A stretch of DNA of 64,000 bases from Streptomyces sp. DvalAA-43 (GCF_900091725.1 NZ_FMBW01000031.1:124001-188000); one strand, 5' to 3'; counted from the stretch's first letter, positions 1 through 9,388 are shown. Notes: generated from the letters alone by a model not told the origin. Made by a program: numbers and translations.

Positions 1-1388
1 TCGTCATGGCCTTCCCGCCCGCCCAGGCCATGTCCCCCTACGGCGACGACGCGGTCACCCTCAGCCGTCTCGCCGTGATCGAGGGCCTCACCACCCTCGG
101 CAGGAACGGCGACGCCGAGCCCGCGCTCGCCACCTCCTGGAAGCGCGACAACGACCGCACCTGGACCTTCACCCTGCGCGACGCCGCCTTCCAGGACGGC
201 ACGAAGCTCACCTCCGCCGACGCCGTGCGCTCGCTGCGCGCCGCCGAGACGGCCTCGCCCAAGCCGCGCGTCCTCAGCGACACCCGCCTCACCGCCACGG
301 CACCGGACGCGCGGACCGTACGGATATCCACCGCGGCCCCCGACCCGCTGCTGCCCCAGCGCCTGGCCAACCCCTCCCTCACGATCCTGTCCGAGGCCGC
401 GTACAAGGGCGGCGGGGTGAACCCCGCCGGGCACGCCACCGGACCCTTCACCCTGAGCAAGGTCAACGGCGCCGTCAGCGCGACCCTCCAGCGCAACGAC
501 ACCTACTGGGGGACCAAGGCCAAGGCCCCCGGCGTCGACGTGAAGTTCGTCGCCGACGGCACCGCACGCGCCAACGCGCTGCGCACCGGCTCCGTCGACG
601 TCGCCGAGTACGTACCCATCTCGCAGGCCTCCCTCCTCGGCGAGAAGCTCGTCCACGCATTCCCCTCCGCCCGCACCAACGGCCTCTCCCTCAACACCCG
701 CCACGGGGTCTTCGCCGACCCCGCGATGCGTGCCGCCGCCCGCGAGGCCATCGACTCCGGGGCCCTGGTCAAGGGCGTCTACGAAGGCCGCGCCGACACC
801 GCGCAGGGCCTCCTCGGCCCCGGCGTGCCCTGGGCCGCCGCCGGCCGCACCGCCCCCACGGACCGGGCGGAGGCCGCAGGCAAGGCCGAGGTGGCGAAGA
901 CGGAGCAGATCGTCCTCGCCACGTACACCAACCGGCCCGAGCTGCCCGAGGTCGCCACCGTCGTCCAGCAGCAGCTCACCGCGCGCGGCTTCACCGTCAA
1001 GCAGGTCGTCCGCGACTACGCCCAGCTGGAGGCCGACGCGCTGGCCGGGAAGTACGACGCGTTCATCCAGGCCCGCAACACCCTCCTGGACACCGCCGAC
1101 CCGGTCTCCTACCTCGCGTCCGACTTCACCTGCGACGGCAGCTTCAACATCTCCCAGCTCTGCGACAAGCGCGTCGACGCCGCCGTGGCCAAGGCCGCCG
1201 GACTCGCCGCCACCGACGACCGCCACCGCGCCGAGATGGCCGCCGAGGCCGACATCCTCGGCACCGACGCCCTCGTACCGCTGCTCCACGAACGCTTCGT
1301 CCAGGGGTACGACGACAGCCGCGTCCACGGCGTCTCGCTCGACCCGATGGAACGCACCCTGATCACCGCCGACACCCGCGTCGGGTGA
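1..1388 (+). CDS. ABC transporter substrate-binding protein, peptide/nickel family 5 (5'-truncated by window edge)
   Basis: Extracytoplasmic binding protein of a dipeptide/oligopeptide/nickel-type ABC importer. The frame is open to the window edge and begins inside the domain, so the signal peptide and true start lie upstream. About 460 residues are visible. Family 5 features can be read: an N-terminal PALATSWKR stretch followed by WTFTLRDAAFQDG, then the ADAV segment, which match the usual start of the SBP_bac_5 fold. It is followed four bases after its stop by a double permease gene, which supports an import operon. The ligand cannot be told from sequence. The call is firm at family level; peptide versus metal or another substrate is open. 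Confidence 0.85.
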   Translation, partial: VMAFPPAQAMSPYGDDAVTLSRLAVIEGLTTLGRNGDAEPALATSWKRDNDRTWTFTLRDAAFQDGTKLTSADAVRSLRAAETASPKPRVLSDTRLTATAPDARTVRISTAAPDPLLPQRLANPSLTILSEAAYKGGGVNPAGHATGPFTLSKVNGAVSATLQRNDTYWGTKAKAPGVDVKFVADGTARANALRTGSVDVAEYVPISQASLLGEKLVHAFPSARTNGLSLNTRHGVFADPAMRAAAREAIDSGALVKGVYEGRADTAQGLLGPGVPWAAAGRTAPTDRAEAAGKAEVAKTEQIVLATYTNRPELPEVATVVQQQLTARGFTVKQVVRDYAQLEADALAGKYDAFIQARNTLLDTADPVSYLASDFTCDGSFNISQLCDKRVDAAVAKAAGLAATDDRHRAEMAAEADILGTDALVPLLHERFVQGYDDSRVHGVSLDPMERTLITADTRVG

Positions 1389-1392
1389 CCGG

Positions 1393-3120
1393 GTGAAGCA
1401 CCTGGCGGGGCGGCTCGGCACGCTCCTCGCGATCCTCGCCGTCATCGGGCTGCTGCCCAGGCTGACCCGGACCGACCCGGCGCTCACGATCCTGCACGCC
1501 CGGTACGCCGACCGGCCGCCCACCCCCGAGACCCTCGACGCGATCCGCGCCGAGACCGGGCTCGACGGCGGGGCCGCACACGTCCTGGGCGACTGGCTGG
1601 GCGGCCTCCTCCACGGCGACCTCGGCACCTCCTGGGTCTCCGGACAGCCCGTCGCCCCCGAGGTGACGGCCGCGCTCGGCGTCTCCCTGACCCTGATGGG
1701 CGTCTCGCTCGCGGTCGCCCTGCTGCTGGCCGCCGCGCTCTGCGCGGGCACGCTGCGGCGCGGGGCCCGGCGGCGGATCGTCACCGCACGGGCCGGGACG
1801 GGCGCCGCCGTCCTCGCCGCGCTGCCGGAGTTCCTGCTCGCCGCCGTCCTGGCCACCGTCGTCGCCGTACAGCTCGGCTGGCTCCCGGCGCTCGGCTGGG
1901 GCGCGCCCGAGCAGCTGGTACTGCCCGCACTCGCCATGGGCATCCCGGCGGGCGCCCTCCTCGGCCGGCTGCTGGACGACGCGCTGCCCGCCGCGTTCGC
2001 CGAACCATGGGCGCGGGCCGCCGCCGCGGGCGGACTGCCCGGCCGCCGCGTCGCACGGCACGCGCTGCGCCGCACCCTGCCCGGACTGCTGCCGCAGCTC
2101 GGCCTGGTCGTCGTCGGCCTCACCGGCGGCGCCGTCGCCGTCGAGACGCTGTACGCCATCCCCGGCCTCGGCGGTACGGCGCTGGCCGCGGCCCTCGCCC
2201 AGGACCTCCCGGTCCTCCAGGCCTGCGTTCTGCTCCTGCTGCTCCTGGGCGTGATCGCGGGCGCCGCGGCCCGCCTCGCCGCCCGCGTCCTGCTCGGGCC
2301 CGCCCTGCGCGACGGGGCCCTCCCGGCGCTGGTGCCCCCGGCCCTGCCCGCCCGCCGGCTGCTCACCGCCGGTGCGGTGGCGCTCGCCGTGCTCCTCGCC
2401 GCCGTGACCGTCGCCGGACTGCTGCGCGACCCGCTGCACGTCGACGCCGCGGCCCGCCTCGCCGGACCGTCCGCCGCGCACCCCTTCGGCACGGACTCCC
2501 TCGGCCGCGACGTACTGGCCCGGCTCGGCCACGGCACGGCCCGTACGGTCCTCACCGCGGTCGCCGTCTGTGCCGTGACCCTGCTCCTCGGCCTGCTCCT
2601 CGGAGCGGTACGGGCCGGGGCGCTCACCGAGAGCGCCAACGCCCTGCCGGCCGTCCTCGGCGGCCTGGTCGTCGCGGGCGTCGCGGGCCCCGGCCCCTGG
2701 GGCGCCGCCGTCGCCGTCGCGGCCCTCGCCTGGGCGCCGCTCGCCGCGCACACCTCCGCCCTGTACGCACAGGAGCGGGCCGCCCCGCACCTCGCGGCCG
2801 CCCGCGCGATGGGCGCCGGGCGGCTGCACCTGGCCCGGCGCCACCTGCTGCCCGCCGTGGTGCCCCCGGTGCTGCGCCACGCGGTCCTGCGCGTCCCGGC
2901 CGTCGCGCTGGCCCTCGCCTCCCTCGGCTTCCTCGGCCTGGGCACCCGGCCACCGGCGCCGGAGTGGGGCCGGATGCTGTCGGAGAACCTGCCGTACGCG
3001 GAACGGGCCCCCTGGTCCGTGCTCGCCCCCGCCGCCGCGCTCGCCGCCCTGGGCGCGCTGTCCGTCCTCACGGCGACGACCGTACGGGGACGGGCCCGCA
3101 CCAGGGCAGGCACGGCATGA
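1393..3120 (+). CDS. ABC transporter permease, DppB-DppC type fusion
   Basis: Integral membrane subunit of the importer whose binding protein lies just upstream. At 575 residues it is about twice the usual permease length and carries two permease halves. The first half has a loop segment at about residues 205-275 with the family pattern of EPWARAAAAGGL followed by a GLGG motif. The second half contains GTDSLGRDVLARL and a second EAA-like loop (AAARAMGAG) followed by GLGTRPPAPEWG, diagnostic of DppC-type subunits. Start is GTG. Fusion of the two permeases is unusual but known in actinobacteria. No ATP-binding gene follows, so ATPases must come from elsewhere or the system is incomplete. Confidence 0.88.
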   Translation: MKHLAGRLGTLLAILAVIGLLPRLTRTDPALTILHARYADRPPTPETLDAIRAETGLDGGAAHVLGDWLGGLLHGDLGTSWVSGQPVAPEVTAALGVSLTLMGVSLAVALLLAAALCAGTLRRGARRRIVTARAGTGAAVLAALPEFLLAAVLATVVAVQLGWLPALGWGAPEQLVLPALAMGIPAGALLGRLLDDALPAAFAEPWARAAAAGGLPGRRVARHALRRTLPGLLPQLGLVVVGLTGGAVAVETLYAIPGLGGTALAAALAQDLPVLQACVLLLLLLGVIAGAAARLAARVLLGPALRDGALPALVPPALPARRLLTAGAVALAVLLAAVTVAGLLRDPLHVDAAARLAGPSAAHPFGTDSLGRDVLARLGHGTARTVLTAVAVCAVTLLLGLLLGAVRAGALTESANALPAVLGGLVVAGVAGPGPWGAAVAVAALAWAPLAAHTSALYAQERAAPHLAAARAMGAGRLHLARRHLLPAVVPPVLRHAVLRVPAVALALASLGFLGLGTRPPAPEWGRMLSENLPYAERAPWSVLAPAAALAALGALSVLTATTVRGRARTRAGTA

Positions 3121-3410
3121 ACGGGCGTACCGGTACGGGCACGAACGGGCCTACCAGGACGGCCTTGAACGGGCACACCGGGACGGAATCGCGTACCGGG
3201 ACGGGCTCCTTCGGGCACGGCCCCACCACCCCGGTACGCCCGAGGACGCACGACGGCCCGGTCCGGGGCCGCGCAGGGGAGTCCCCGCAGGACGACGAAC
3301 GGATACCCGGGTTCTCCCGCGTACCCGCGGAACGTTCGTCGTTCGAGGAGACACCCCGGAGGGGCCCCGGACCCCCCCACCCGAAACCCGGCGACGGGGT
3401 GACCCCGTGA
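3117..3410 (+). CDS. Possible small low-complexity ORF bridging permease and MFS genes
   Basis: An ATG overlaps the permease stop (ATGA) and the reading frame runs 97 codons to a TGA that overlaps the GTG start of the MFS gene (GTGA). Both junctions look translationally coupled. The product is rich in Thr, Gly, Arg and Pro with repeated RTGTG-like units and resembles no family I know. The region sits where the ATPase genes of peptide importers are usually found. It could be a real linker peptide, decaying sequence, or chance overlap in GC-rich DNA. A 10-bp inverted repeat at 3292-3301 and 3333-3342 lies inside it. Confidence 0.3.
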   Translation: MNGRTGTGTNGPTRTALNGHTGTESRTGTGSFGHGPTTPVRPRTHDGPVRGRAGESPQDDERIPGFSRVPAERSSFEETPRRGPGPPHPKPGDGVTP

Positions 3411-4699
3411 CCCCCGCCGCACCCACCCTCCTGGCCGCGACGAGGACCACCCCCTACCTCCGCCTCCTCACCGCCACCCAGTTCGCCTTCAACATCGGCT
3501 TCTACGCCGTACTGCCCTACCTCGCCACCCACCTCGGCACCGGCCTCGGCATGGCCGGCTGGCTCGTCGGGCTCGCCCTCGGCCTGCGCGCCTTCAGCCA
3601 GCAGGGGCTCTTCGTCGTCGGCGGGGCCCTCACCGACCGGTACGGGCCCCGGCCCGTCGTCCTCGTCGGCTGCGCCCTGCGGATCGCCGGTTTCGGCTGG
3701 CTGGCCTTCGCCGGGTCCACCGCGACCGTCATCGGCGCGGTGGTCCTCATCGGATTCGCCGCCGCGCTGTTCTCGCCCGCCGTGGAGTCCGAGACCGCCC
3801 GCGAGTCCGTCCGGTACGAGCGGGACACCGGGACCCCGCGTGCCCAGGTGCTGGCCGTGTTCTCCGCCGCCGGACAGGCGGGCGCCTTCATCGGGCCGCT
3901 GCTCGGTTCGCTGCTCCTGCTGCTCGGCGCCGGATTCCGGGCGGCCTGCCTCGCCGGTGCGCTGGTCTTCGTCGGCGTCCTCGCCGGACACGCCCGGCTG
4001 ATGCCCCGCCGGGCTCCCGTCACCCGGACGGCCGAGTCCCGCGGCTCCGTTCGCGAGGTGTTCGGCAACCGGCCCTTCCTCCTGCTCTGCCTCGCGTACA
4101 GCAGTTATCTGATCGCCTACAACCAGCTCTACCTCTCGCTGCCCGCCGAGGTGGAGCGGGCCACCGGCGCGCAGACCGCACTCGGCTGGCTGTTCGCGCT
4201 CTCCTCGCTCCTGGTGGTCTGCGCCCAGCTGCCCCTGACCCGCTGGGCCGCCCACCGTCTCGCCCCACGCACCGCGCTCGTCGCCGGGCTGGGGACCGTC
4301 GCCGCCGGGTTCGCCGCCGTACCGCTCACCCCCGGCGGCCCCGCCGGACTGCTGCCCGGCGCCACGCTCGTCGTGCTGCTGACCCTCGGGCAGATGCTGC
4401 TGGTCCCGGCCGCGCGGGGCCTCGTGCCGGAACTCGTCGACGACCGGCGGCTCGGGCTCGCCACCGGCGCGCTCTCGTCCGTCTCCGGGCTCGCCGTGCT
4501 CGGCGGCAGCGCCGCCACCGGGGCGCTGCTCCAGGCGCCCGGCCCGGTCCGCTGGGCGGTGCTCGCCGCCGTGCCGCTCGCGGGCGCCGCGCTCGCCCTG
4601 TGCCTTCCGGTGGGCCGGAACGGGAAGCGGGAGCGGTGCGACGGGGTTGAGGTAGGGGTGGAGACACCACCGATCCCACCGGGAGGACGTACGTCATGA
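3407..4699 (+). CDS. MFS transporter, drug:H+ antiporter-1 type
   Basis: Twelve-helix major facilitator of 430 residues, probably a proton-driven exporter in the cytoplasmic membrane. The loop between helices 2 and 3 reads GGALTDRYGPRPV, the family A-motif (G-x-L-x-D-R-x-G-x-R). The protein resembles MdtH-like members. It starts at a GTG overlapping the preceding small ORF and ends in an ATGA overlap with the next gene, so it is probably part of one transcript. The substrate is unknown. The C-terminal 25 residues are hydrophilic. Confidence 0.85.
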   Translation: MTPAAPTLLAATRTTPYLRLLTATQFAFNIGFYAVLPYLATHLGTGLGMAGWLVGLALGLRAFSQQGLFVVGGALTDRYGPRPVVLVGCALRIAGFGWLAFAGSTATVIGAVVLIGFAAALFSPAVESETARESVRYERDTGTPRAQVLAVFSAAGQAGAFIGPLLGSLLLLLGAGFRAACLAGALVFVGVLAGHARLMPRRAPVTRTAESRGSVREVFGNRPFLLLCLAYSSYLIAYNQLYLSLPAEVERATGAQTALGWLFALSSLLVVCAQLPLTRWAAHRLAPRTALVAGLGTVAAGFAAVPLTPGGPAGLLPGATLVVLLTLGQMLLVPAARGLVPELVDDRRLGLATGALSSVSGLAVLGGSAATGALLQAPGPVRWAVLAAVPLAGAALALCLPVGRNGKRERCDGVEVGVETPPIPPGGRTS

Positions 4700-5103
4700 C
4701 CGCCGCACTCTCCGCAGAGCTCAAAGCGCTTCTCGACACCCCCGTCTTCGTCACCGTCGTCACCATCCAGCCCGACGGCAGCCCGCAGGCCTCCCCGGTC
4801 TGGGTCAAGCGCGACGGCGACGACGTGCTGATCTCGACCTCGGTGGGCCTCCGCAAGGAGCGGAACCTGAGCCGTGACCCGCGGGTCTCCGTCGTCGTGC
4901 AGCCCTTCGACGCCCCGTACACCTACGCCGAGATCCGCGGCACCGCCACCCTGACCACCGAGGGCGCCGAGGAACTCGTGGACGAGCTGTCGGTGAAGTA
5001 CACCGGCAAGAAGTTCGCGGAGTTCAACCCCGCGGCCGCCGGCGAGGGCGGCGAGCGGGTGATCGTCCGGATCACCCCGCGCAAGGTCGTCGGAGGCGTC
5101 TGA
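4696..5103 (+). CDS. PPOX-class F420-dependent oxidoreductase family protein
   Basis: A 135-residue split beta-barrel flavin/deazaflavin-binding protein of the pyridoxamine-phosphate-oxidase superfamily. The sequence has the family layout: an N-terminal helix with LLDTPVFVTVVTIQPDG, then ASPVWVKRDGDDVLISTS, then the RKERNLSRDPRVSVVV strand. These features are typical of the actinobacterial subgroup that binds F420 or acts on small substrates. A good ribosome-binding site (GGGAGG) precedes the ATG. It is translationally coupled to the MFS gene. The physiological substrate is not predictable. Confidence 0.85.
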   Translation: MTAALSAELKALLDTPVFVTVVTIQPDGSPQASPVWVKRDGDDVLISTSVGLRKERNLSRDPRVSVVVQPFDAPYTYAEIRGTATLTTEGAEELVDELSVKYTGKKFAEFNPAAAGEGGERVIVRITPRKVVGGV

Positions 5104-5126
5104 GACCTCCCGCGCCACGAACTCGC

Positions 5127-5154
5127 CCCCGCGATCCCCCAAGGGGTCGCGGGG
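5127..5154 (+). terminator. Hairpin terminator after the F420 enzyme gene
   Basis: CCCCGCGA plus CCCC on the left pairs with GGGG plus TCGCGGGG on the right around an AA loop, with one bulged base. There is no T tract, as is common for Streptomyces terminators. Confidence 0.6.
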
Positions 5155-5171
5155 CACTGGTGCGCGCCCAC

Positions 5172-5177
5172 TACCCT
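5172..5177 (+). promoter_or_regulatory. Putative -10 box of a leaderless cysS promoter
   Basis: TACCCT lies six bases before the GTG start of cysS, the spacing expected if transcription starts at the start codon itself. No ribosome-binding site is needed in that case. Confidence 0.45.
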
Positions 5178-5183
5178 TGAGGC

Positions 5184-6587
5184 GTGACTATTCGCCTGTA
5201 CGACACCAGCGCCCGGCAGATCCGTGACTTCGTACCGCTCACAGCGGGCTGTGTCTCGATCTACCTCTGTGGCGCGACCGTCCAGGCCGCCCCGCACATC
5301 GGGCACATCCGGTCCGGGCTGAACTTCGACATCATGCGACGCTGGTTCGAGTACCGCGGCTACGACGTCACGTTCATCCGGAACGTCACCGACATCGACG
5401 ACAAGATCATCACGAAGTCCGCGGAACAAGGTCGCCCCTGGTGGGCCATCGGGTACGAGAACGAGCGGGCGTTCAACGCCGGCTACGACACGCTCGGCTG
5501 CCTCCCGGTCAGCTACGAACCCCGTGCCACCGGCCACATCCCCGAGATGATCGAGATGATGCGCGGCCTGATCGAGCGCGGTCACGCCTACGCGGCCGAC
5601 GGCAACGTCTACTTCGACGTGCGCTCGTTCCCCGGCTACCTGGAGCTCTCCAACCAGGACCTGGACGATCTGCGCCAGCCCTCCGGCGACGGCGAGACCG
5701 GCAAGCGCGACCAGCGCGACTTCGCGATGTGGAAGGCGGCCAAGCCGGGCGAGCCCAGCTGGGAGACCCCGTGGGGCCGCGGCCGCCCCGGCTGGCACCT
5801 GGAGTGCTCCGCCATGGCGCACAAGTACCTCGGCACCGCCTTCGACATCCACGGCGGCGGCATCGACCTGATCTTCCCGCACCACGAGAACGAGATCGCC
5901 CAGGCCAAGGCGTACGGCGACACGTTCGCGAAGTACTGGGTGCACAACGGCTGGGTCACCATGTCCGGCGAGAAGATGTCGAAGTCGCTGGGCAACTCCG
6001 TGCTGGTCAGCGAGATGGTCAAGGCGTGGCGCCCGATCGTGCTGCGCTACTACCTCGGCACCCCGCACTACCGGTCGATGATCGAGTACAGCGAGGAGGC
6101 CCTGCGCGAGGCCGAGTCCGCGTTCGCGCGGATCGAGGGCTTCGTCCAGCGCGTCACCGAGAAGGCGGGCGAGACGGTCGCGCCCGCCGCCGAGGTGCCG
6201 CCCGCCTTCGCCGAGGCGATGGACGACGACCTGGGCGTCCCGCAGGCGCTCGCGATCGTCCACACCACGGTCCGCCAGGGCAACTCCGCACTGGCCGCCG
6301 ACGACAAGGAAGCGGCGGTCGCCCGGCTCGCGGAGGTCCGCGCGATGCTCGGCGTCCTCGGCCTCGACCCGCTCGACGAGCACTGGGCGGGCGAGAGCGA
6401 CCGCGGCGACGATCTGCACGGCGTCGTCGACACCCTCGTACGCCTCGTCCTCGACCAGCGCCAGTCGGCCCGCGAGCGCAAGGACTGGCCCGCCGCCGAC
6501 GCCATCCGCGACCAGCTCAACCAGTCCGGACTCGTCATCGAGGACAGCCCCACCGGACCGCGGTGGACACTCGGCCCGCGCCAGTAG
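5184..6587 (+). CDS. cysS: Cysteinyl-tRNA synthetase
   Basis: Charges tRNA-Cys with cysteine in the cytoplasm; class Ia synthetase of 467 residues, the usual size. The HIGH motif is at residues 38-41 and KMSKS at 264-268. Zinc ligands are visible: Cys29, the Cys in WHLECSAMA and the His/Glu of the FPHHENE segment. Because it keeps the C-terminal anticodon region (QSARERKDWPAADAIRDQL), it is CysS rather than the shorter mycothiol ligase MshC. The start is GTG with a -10-like box six bases upstream, so the mRNA may be leaderless. A terminator hairpin follows directly. Confidence 0.96.
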   Translation: MTIRLYDTSARQIRDFVPLTAGCVSIYLCGATVQAAPHIGHIRSGLNFDIMRRWFEYRGYDVTFIRNVTDIDDKIITKSAEQGRPWWAIGYENERAFNAGYDTLGCLPVSYEPRATGHIPEMIEMMRGLIERGHAYAADGNVYFDVRSFPGYLELSNQDLDDLRQPSGDGETGKRDQRDFAMWKAAKPGEPSWETPWGRGRPGWHLECSAMAHKYLGTAFDIHGGGIDLIFPHHENEIAQAKAYGDTFAKYWVHNGWVTMSGEKMSKSLGNSVLVSEMVKAWRPIVLRYYLGTPHYRSMIEYSEEALREAESAFARIEGFVQRVTEKAGETVAPAAEVPPAFAEAMDDDLGVPQALAIVHTTVRQGNSALAADDKEAAVARLAEVRAMLGVLGLDPLDEHWAGESDRGDDLHGVVDTLVRLVLDQRQSARERKDWPAADAIRDQLNQSGLVIEDSPTGPRWTLGPRQ

Positions 6588-6596
6588 TCCTCCCAT

Positions 6597-6622
6597 GTGC
6601 CGCCCGGCTCGCCGGGCGGCAC
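6597..6622 (+). terminator. Terminator after cysS
   Basis: Perfect 12-bp stem GTGCCGCCCGGC / GCCGGGCGGCAC with a two-base loop, followed by a short T-containing stretch (ACTTTCACTT). Confidence 0.75.
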
Positions 6623-6670
6623 ACTTTCACTTATACGCACGCACGTCTGAAGCAACGAAACAGGTAGGTC

Positions 6671-7627
6671 ATGGCCGGGAACAGCCAGCGCAGGAACCGC
6701 CGCACGTCCAACAAGAAGGGCATGCAGGTCGGCAGCGGTGGCCAGCGACGCCGTGGCCTCGAAGGCAAGGGCCCGACGCCGCCCGCCTCCGCCCGCAAGG
6801 GACACAAGAAGAACCGGGTCGCCAACGCCCAGGCCAAGCAGGCCGCGGCCCGCCGCCCCGCCCCCCGGCGCGGCGGCGTCAAGGGCACGTCCGAGATGGT
6901 CGTCGGCCGCAACCCGGTCTACGAGGCCCTGCGCGACGGCGTCCCCGCGACGACCCTCTACGTCCAGCAGTACATCGACAACGACGAGCGGGTCCGCGAG
7001 GCGCTCCAGCTCGCCGGTGCGCGCGGCAACATCAACCTGATGGAGGCCCCGCGCCCCGAGCTGGACCGGATGACGAACGGCCTGAACCACCAGGGCCTCG
7101 TCCTCCAGGTCCCGCCCTACGAGTACGCGCACCCGGAGGACCTCACCGCCGCCGCGTACGACAACGGCGAGGACCCCCTCATCGTCGCCCTCGACGGCGT
7201 CACCGACCCGCGCAACCTGGGCGCGATCGTCCGCTCCGTCTCCGCGTTCGGCGGCCACGGCGTGGTCGTGCCCGAGCGGCGCGCGGCCGGGATGACGGCG
7301 GGCGCCTGGAAGTCCTCGGCCGGTACGGCGGCCCGTACGCCGGTCTCCCGGGTGACCAACCTGACCCGGGCCCTGGAGGGCTACCAGAAGGCCGGTCTCA
7401 CGGTCGTCGGCCTCGCCGCCGACGGCGAGCACACCGTCGAGGACCTGGCGGAGCTCGCCGGACCCGTCGTCATCGTCATCGGCAGCGAGGGCAAGGGCCT
7501 CGGCCGCCTCGTCGGCGAGACCTGCGACTACCGGGTCCGCATCTCGATGCCGGGCGGCGCGGAGTCGCTGAACGCGGGCGTCGCGGCCGGGATCGTCCTG
7601 TACGAGGTCGCCCGGCGCCGCGCCTGA
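6671..7627 (+). CDS. rlmB: 23S rRNA (guanosine-2251-2'-O)-methyltransferase, TrmH/SpoU family
   Basis: Methylates the 2'-OH of a conserved guanosine in the 23S rRNA peptidyl-transferase region using SAM. The 318 residues comprise a basic N-terminal extension of about 75 residues (many Arg, Lys, Gln), a substrate-binding domain beginning near [13 protein letters not shown], and a C-terminal SPOUT knot. The three SpoU motifs are visible: [13 protein letters not shown] near residue 180, [13 protein letters not shown] near 269 and [17 protein letters not shown] near 290. The basic extension is typical of actinobacterial members. The ATG start is preceded by AGGTAGGTC. The cysS-rlmB adjacency is widespread in actinobacteria. 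Confidence 0.93.
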   Translation: MAGNSQRRNRRTSNKKGMQVGSGGQRRRGLEGKGPTPPASARKGHKKNRVANAQAKQAAARRPAPRRGGVKGTSEMVVGRNPVYEALRDGVPATTLYVQQYIDNDERVREALQLAGARGNINLMEAPRPELDRMTNGLNHQGLVLQVPPYEYAHPEDLTAAAYDNGEDPLIVALDGVTDPRNLGAIVRSVSAFGGHGVVVPERRAAGMTAGAWKSSAGTAARTPVSRVTNLTRALEGYQKAGLTVVGLAADGEHTVEDLAELAGPVVIVIGSEGKGLGRLVGETCDYRVRISMPGGAESLNAGVAAGIVLYEVARRRA

Positions 7628-7634
7628 GGTCGAA

Positions 7635-7674
7635 CCGGCCGGGGGGCCGCCGTCCGGCTTCACCCCCCGGCCGG
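7635..7674 (+). terminator. Terminator after rlmB
   Basis: Twelve-base arms CCGGCCGGGGGG and CCCCCCGGCCGG form a perfect stem directly behind the rlmB stop codon. Confidence 0.65.
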
Positions 7675-7680
7675 ACACCA

Positions 7681-7712
7681 TTGACGGGCCTCGGACACAT
7701 CGGGCCCGTCAA
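7681..7712 (+). terminator. Second hairpin between rlmB and the DoxX gene
   Basis: TTGACGGGCC and GGCCCGTCAA form a 10-bp stem with a 12-base loop. It may back up the preceding terminator or be a protein-binding repeat near the DoxX promoter. Confidence 0.4.
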
Positions 7713-7744
7713 GGCAGTGTCCTAACCACACATCACTCGGTTAG

Positions 7745-9361
7745 ATGAGTGTGGACACCAGAACGCCTCGGTTCGACGAACAACCCGCCCTGAGCATGGC
7801 CAAGGTGGACTGCGACCCTGCGCAGGTCATCGTCAACCACGCCAGCTTCCGGGTGCAGCTCGCCCCCGGCCAGCGCCCGCGGCTGCGCGGTCTGGCCCCC
7901 GCCGGCGCGCCCAGGATCCCCGCCATGAGCGGTGCAGGAGCGGCCCGCGGCAGGCGCTCGCCCGTCGTGTGGAGCGGCAGGTCCGCCCCCGGCGACCCCG
8001 GCGCCACCGGGCTCCTCCAGGCCGTGCGGAACTCCACCGCGGGCCGCCGGGCCGCCGGGTACGACTCCTACGGCCCCTACGCGGCCCCGGAGCTCGACGG
8101 CGGACACGGCACGGGCAGCACCCAGCTCATCGACCTCCTCGAAGAGACCCAGCCCACCCCCGTCGTCGGCGCCCCCCACCAGCCGGGCCACTACGGCAAC
8201 GGACCGCTGCTGCCGCCCATGCGCCGGGGGGACGGCGCCTACGACCCCGCGGACAGCGGACCGTACCCCCGGGAGGAGTACGACGAGGACGGGTTCGACG
8301 AGGAGGCCGAGGACCGCGGCCGCCAGAACAGCGACTCCCTGCGCCACGCGTACTACCCCGGCCGCCGGATGAACCTCGGCGTGGTGCTGCTGCCCCTGCG
8401 CGTCTTCCTCGGCTTCATCTCCATCTACGCCGGCATGGGCAAGCTCTGCGACCCCGTCTTCTTCGACGGCGGTGAGCGGGGCTCCATGGTCAAGTGGCTG
8501 ACCTCGCTGCACCCCTGGACGCTGGCCGAGCCGCTGCGCGACTTCGCGCTCTCCCACCCTGTCGGCGCCGGACTCAGCGTCGCCTTCCTCCAGGTCGTCG
8601 TCGGCGTCCTCACCGTCCTCGGCCTCTGGCAGCGGGTCGCCGCCTCGGTCGGCGCGCTGCTCTCCGCCGCGCTGCTGGTCACCGTGAGCTGGCGCAGCGT
8701 CGCCGCCTACGACACGCCCGACATCATCTACCTCGCGGCCTGGAGCCCGCTGATCATCGCGGGCGCTCCGGTCTACTCCCTCGACGCACGGCTCGCCGGT
8801 GAGGCCTGGCGCAGGCTCGGCCCGCGCTCGGCGATCTGGGACCTGCGCCGCCGGGTGCTGCGCCGGGGCGCCGTCGTCGCCGCCGTCGTCGTCGGTCTGA
8901 CCCTGCTCGTGGGCTCCGTGCTCGGTGGCGCGGTCCGCTCCTCCGGGGTCGTCACCGTACCCGGCCCGAACAGCGACCCGACCAACCAGCTCCCCGGCTC
9001 CCCGCTCCCGCAGGAGTCGCGCGGCGGCCGGGCCTCGCAGACGCCGGAGGGCCACCGCCCCTCGCCGTCCCGGAGCACCGTCGCCACGACGCCCTCCACC
9101 GCGCCGTCCACGCCGGCCGCGGGCACCGTCCGCGAGTCCGGCCAGGTGGCCGGTGCCGGACAGCCCAGCCAGACCCAGGGCACCGGCCAGCAGGTCCCGC
9201 AACAGACGGCACCGCAGCCGCCGCCGTCCAGCAGCTCGGGCCCGTCGTCCTCCGGCTCCACTGGTACGGCCGGTGGCGCCGCCGGCGGCCCGGACGGCGG
9301 CGATTCCACCGGCGGTACCTCCGGCGGCGGGCAGAACCCCATCGGCGGCCTGCTCGGCTGA
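7745..9361 (+). CDS. DoxX-family integral membrane protein with long disordered tails
   Basis: A 538-residue protein with a DoxX-like four-helix domain at about residues 209-345 (it begins MNLGVVLLPLRVFLGF and has the YAGMGKL motif of the family). It is preceded by about 200 hydrophilic, Pro/Gly/acidic residues and followed by a further helix and a Ser/Thr/Gly/Pro-rich tail of about 140 residues. DoxX proteins are linked to membrane redox and thiol stress, but the role of this one is unknown. The long tails suggest cytoplasmic and extracytoplasmic low-complexity regions. The start is an ATG with no strong ribosome-binding site. Confidence 0.8.
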   Translation: MSVDTRTPRFDEQPALSMAKVDCDPAQVIVNHASFRVQLAPGQRPRLRGLAPAGAPRIPAMSGAGAARGRRSPVVWSGRSAPGDPGATGLLQAVRNSTAGRRAAGYDSYGPYAAPELDGGHGTGSTQLIDLLEETQPTPVVGAPHQPGHYGNGPLLPPMRRGDGAYDPADSGPYPREEYDEDGFDEEAEDRGRQNSDSLRHAYYPGRRMNLGVVLLPLRVFLGFISIYAGMGKLCDPVFFDGGERGSMVKWLTSLHPWTLAEPLRDFALSHPVGAGLSVAFLQVVVGVLTVLGLWQRVAASVGALLSAALLVTVSWRSVAAYDTPDIIYLAAWSPLIIAGAPVYSLDARLAGEAWRRLGPRSAIWDLRRRVLRRGAVVAAVVVGLTLLVGSVLGGAVRSSGVVTVPGPNSDPTNQLPGSPLPQESRGGRASQTPEGHRPSPSRSTVATTPSTAPSTPAAGTVRESGQVAGAGQPSQTQGTGQQVPQQTAPQPPPSSSSGPSSSGSTGTAGGAAGGPDGGDSTGGTSGGGQNPIGGLLG

Positions 9362-9388
9362 GCCGCCGGGCGGCCTTCGGCCGACGAC

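Noticed and set aside
1363..2880. Long antisense open frame over the permease gene (505 codons)
   Set aside because: Composition is Gly/Arg/Gln/Glu-rich without any domain; typical GC-driven shadow of the real plus-strand gene.
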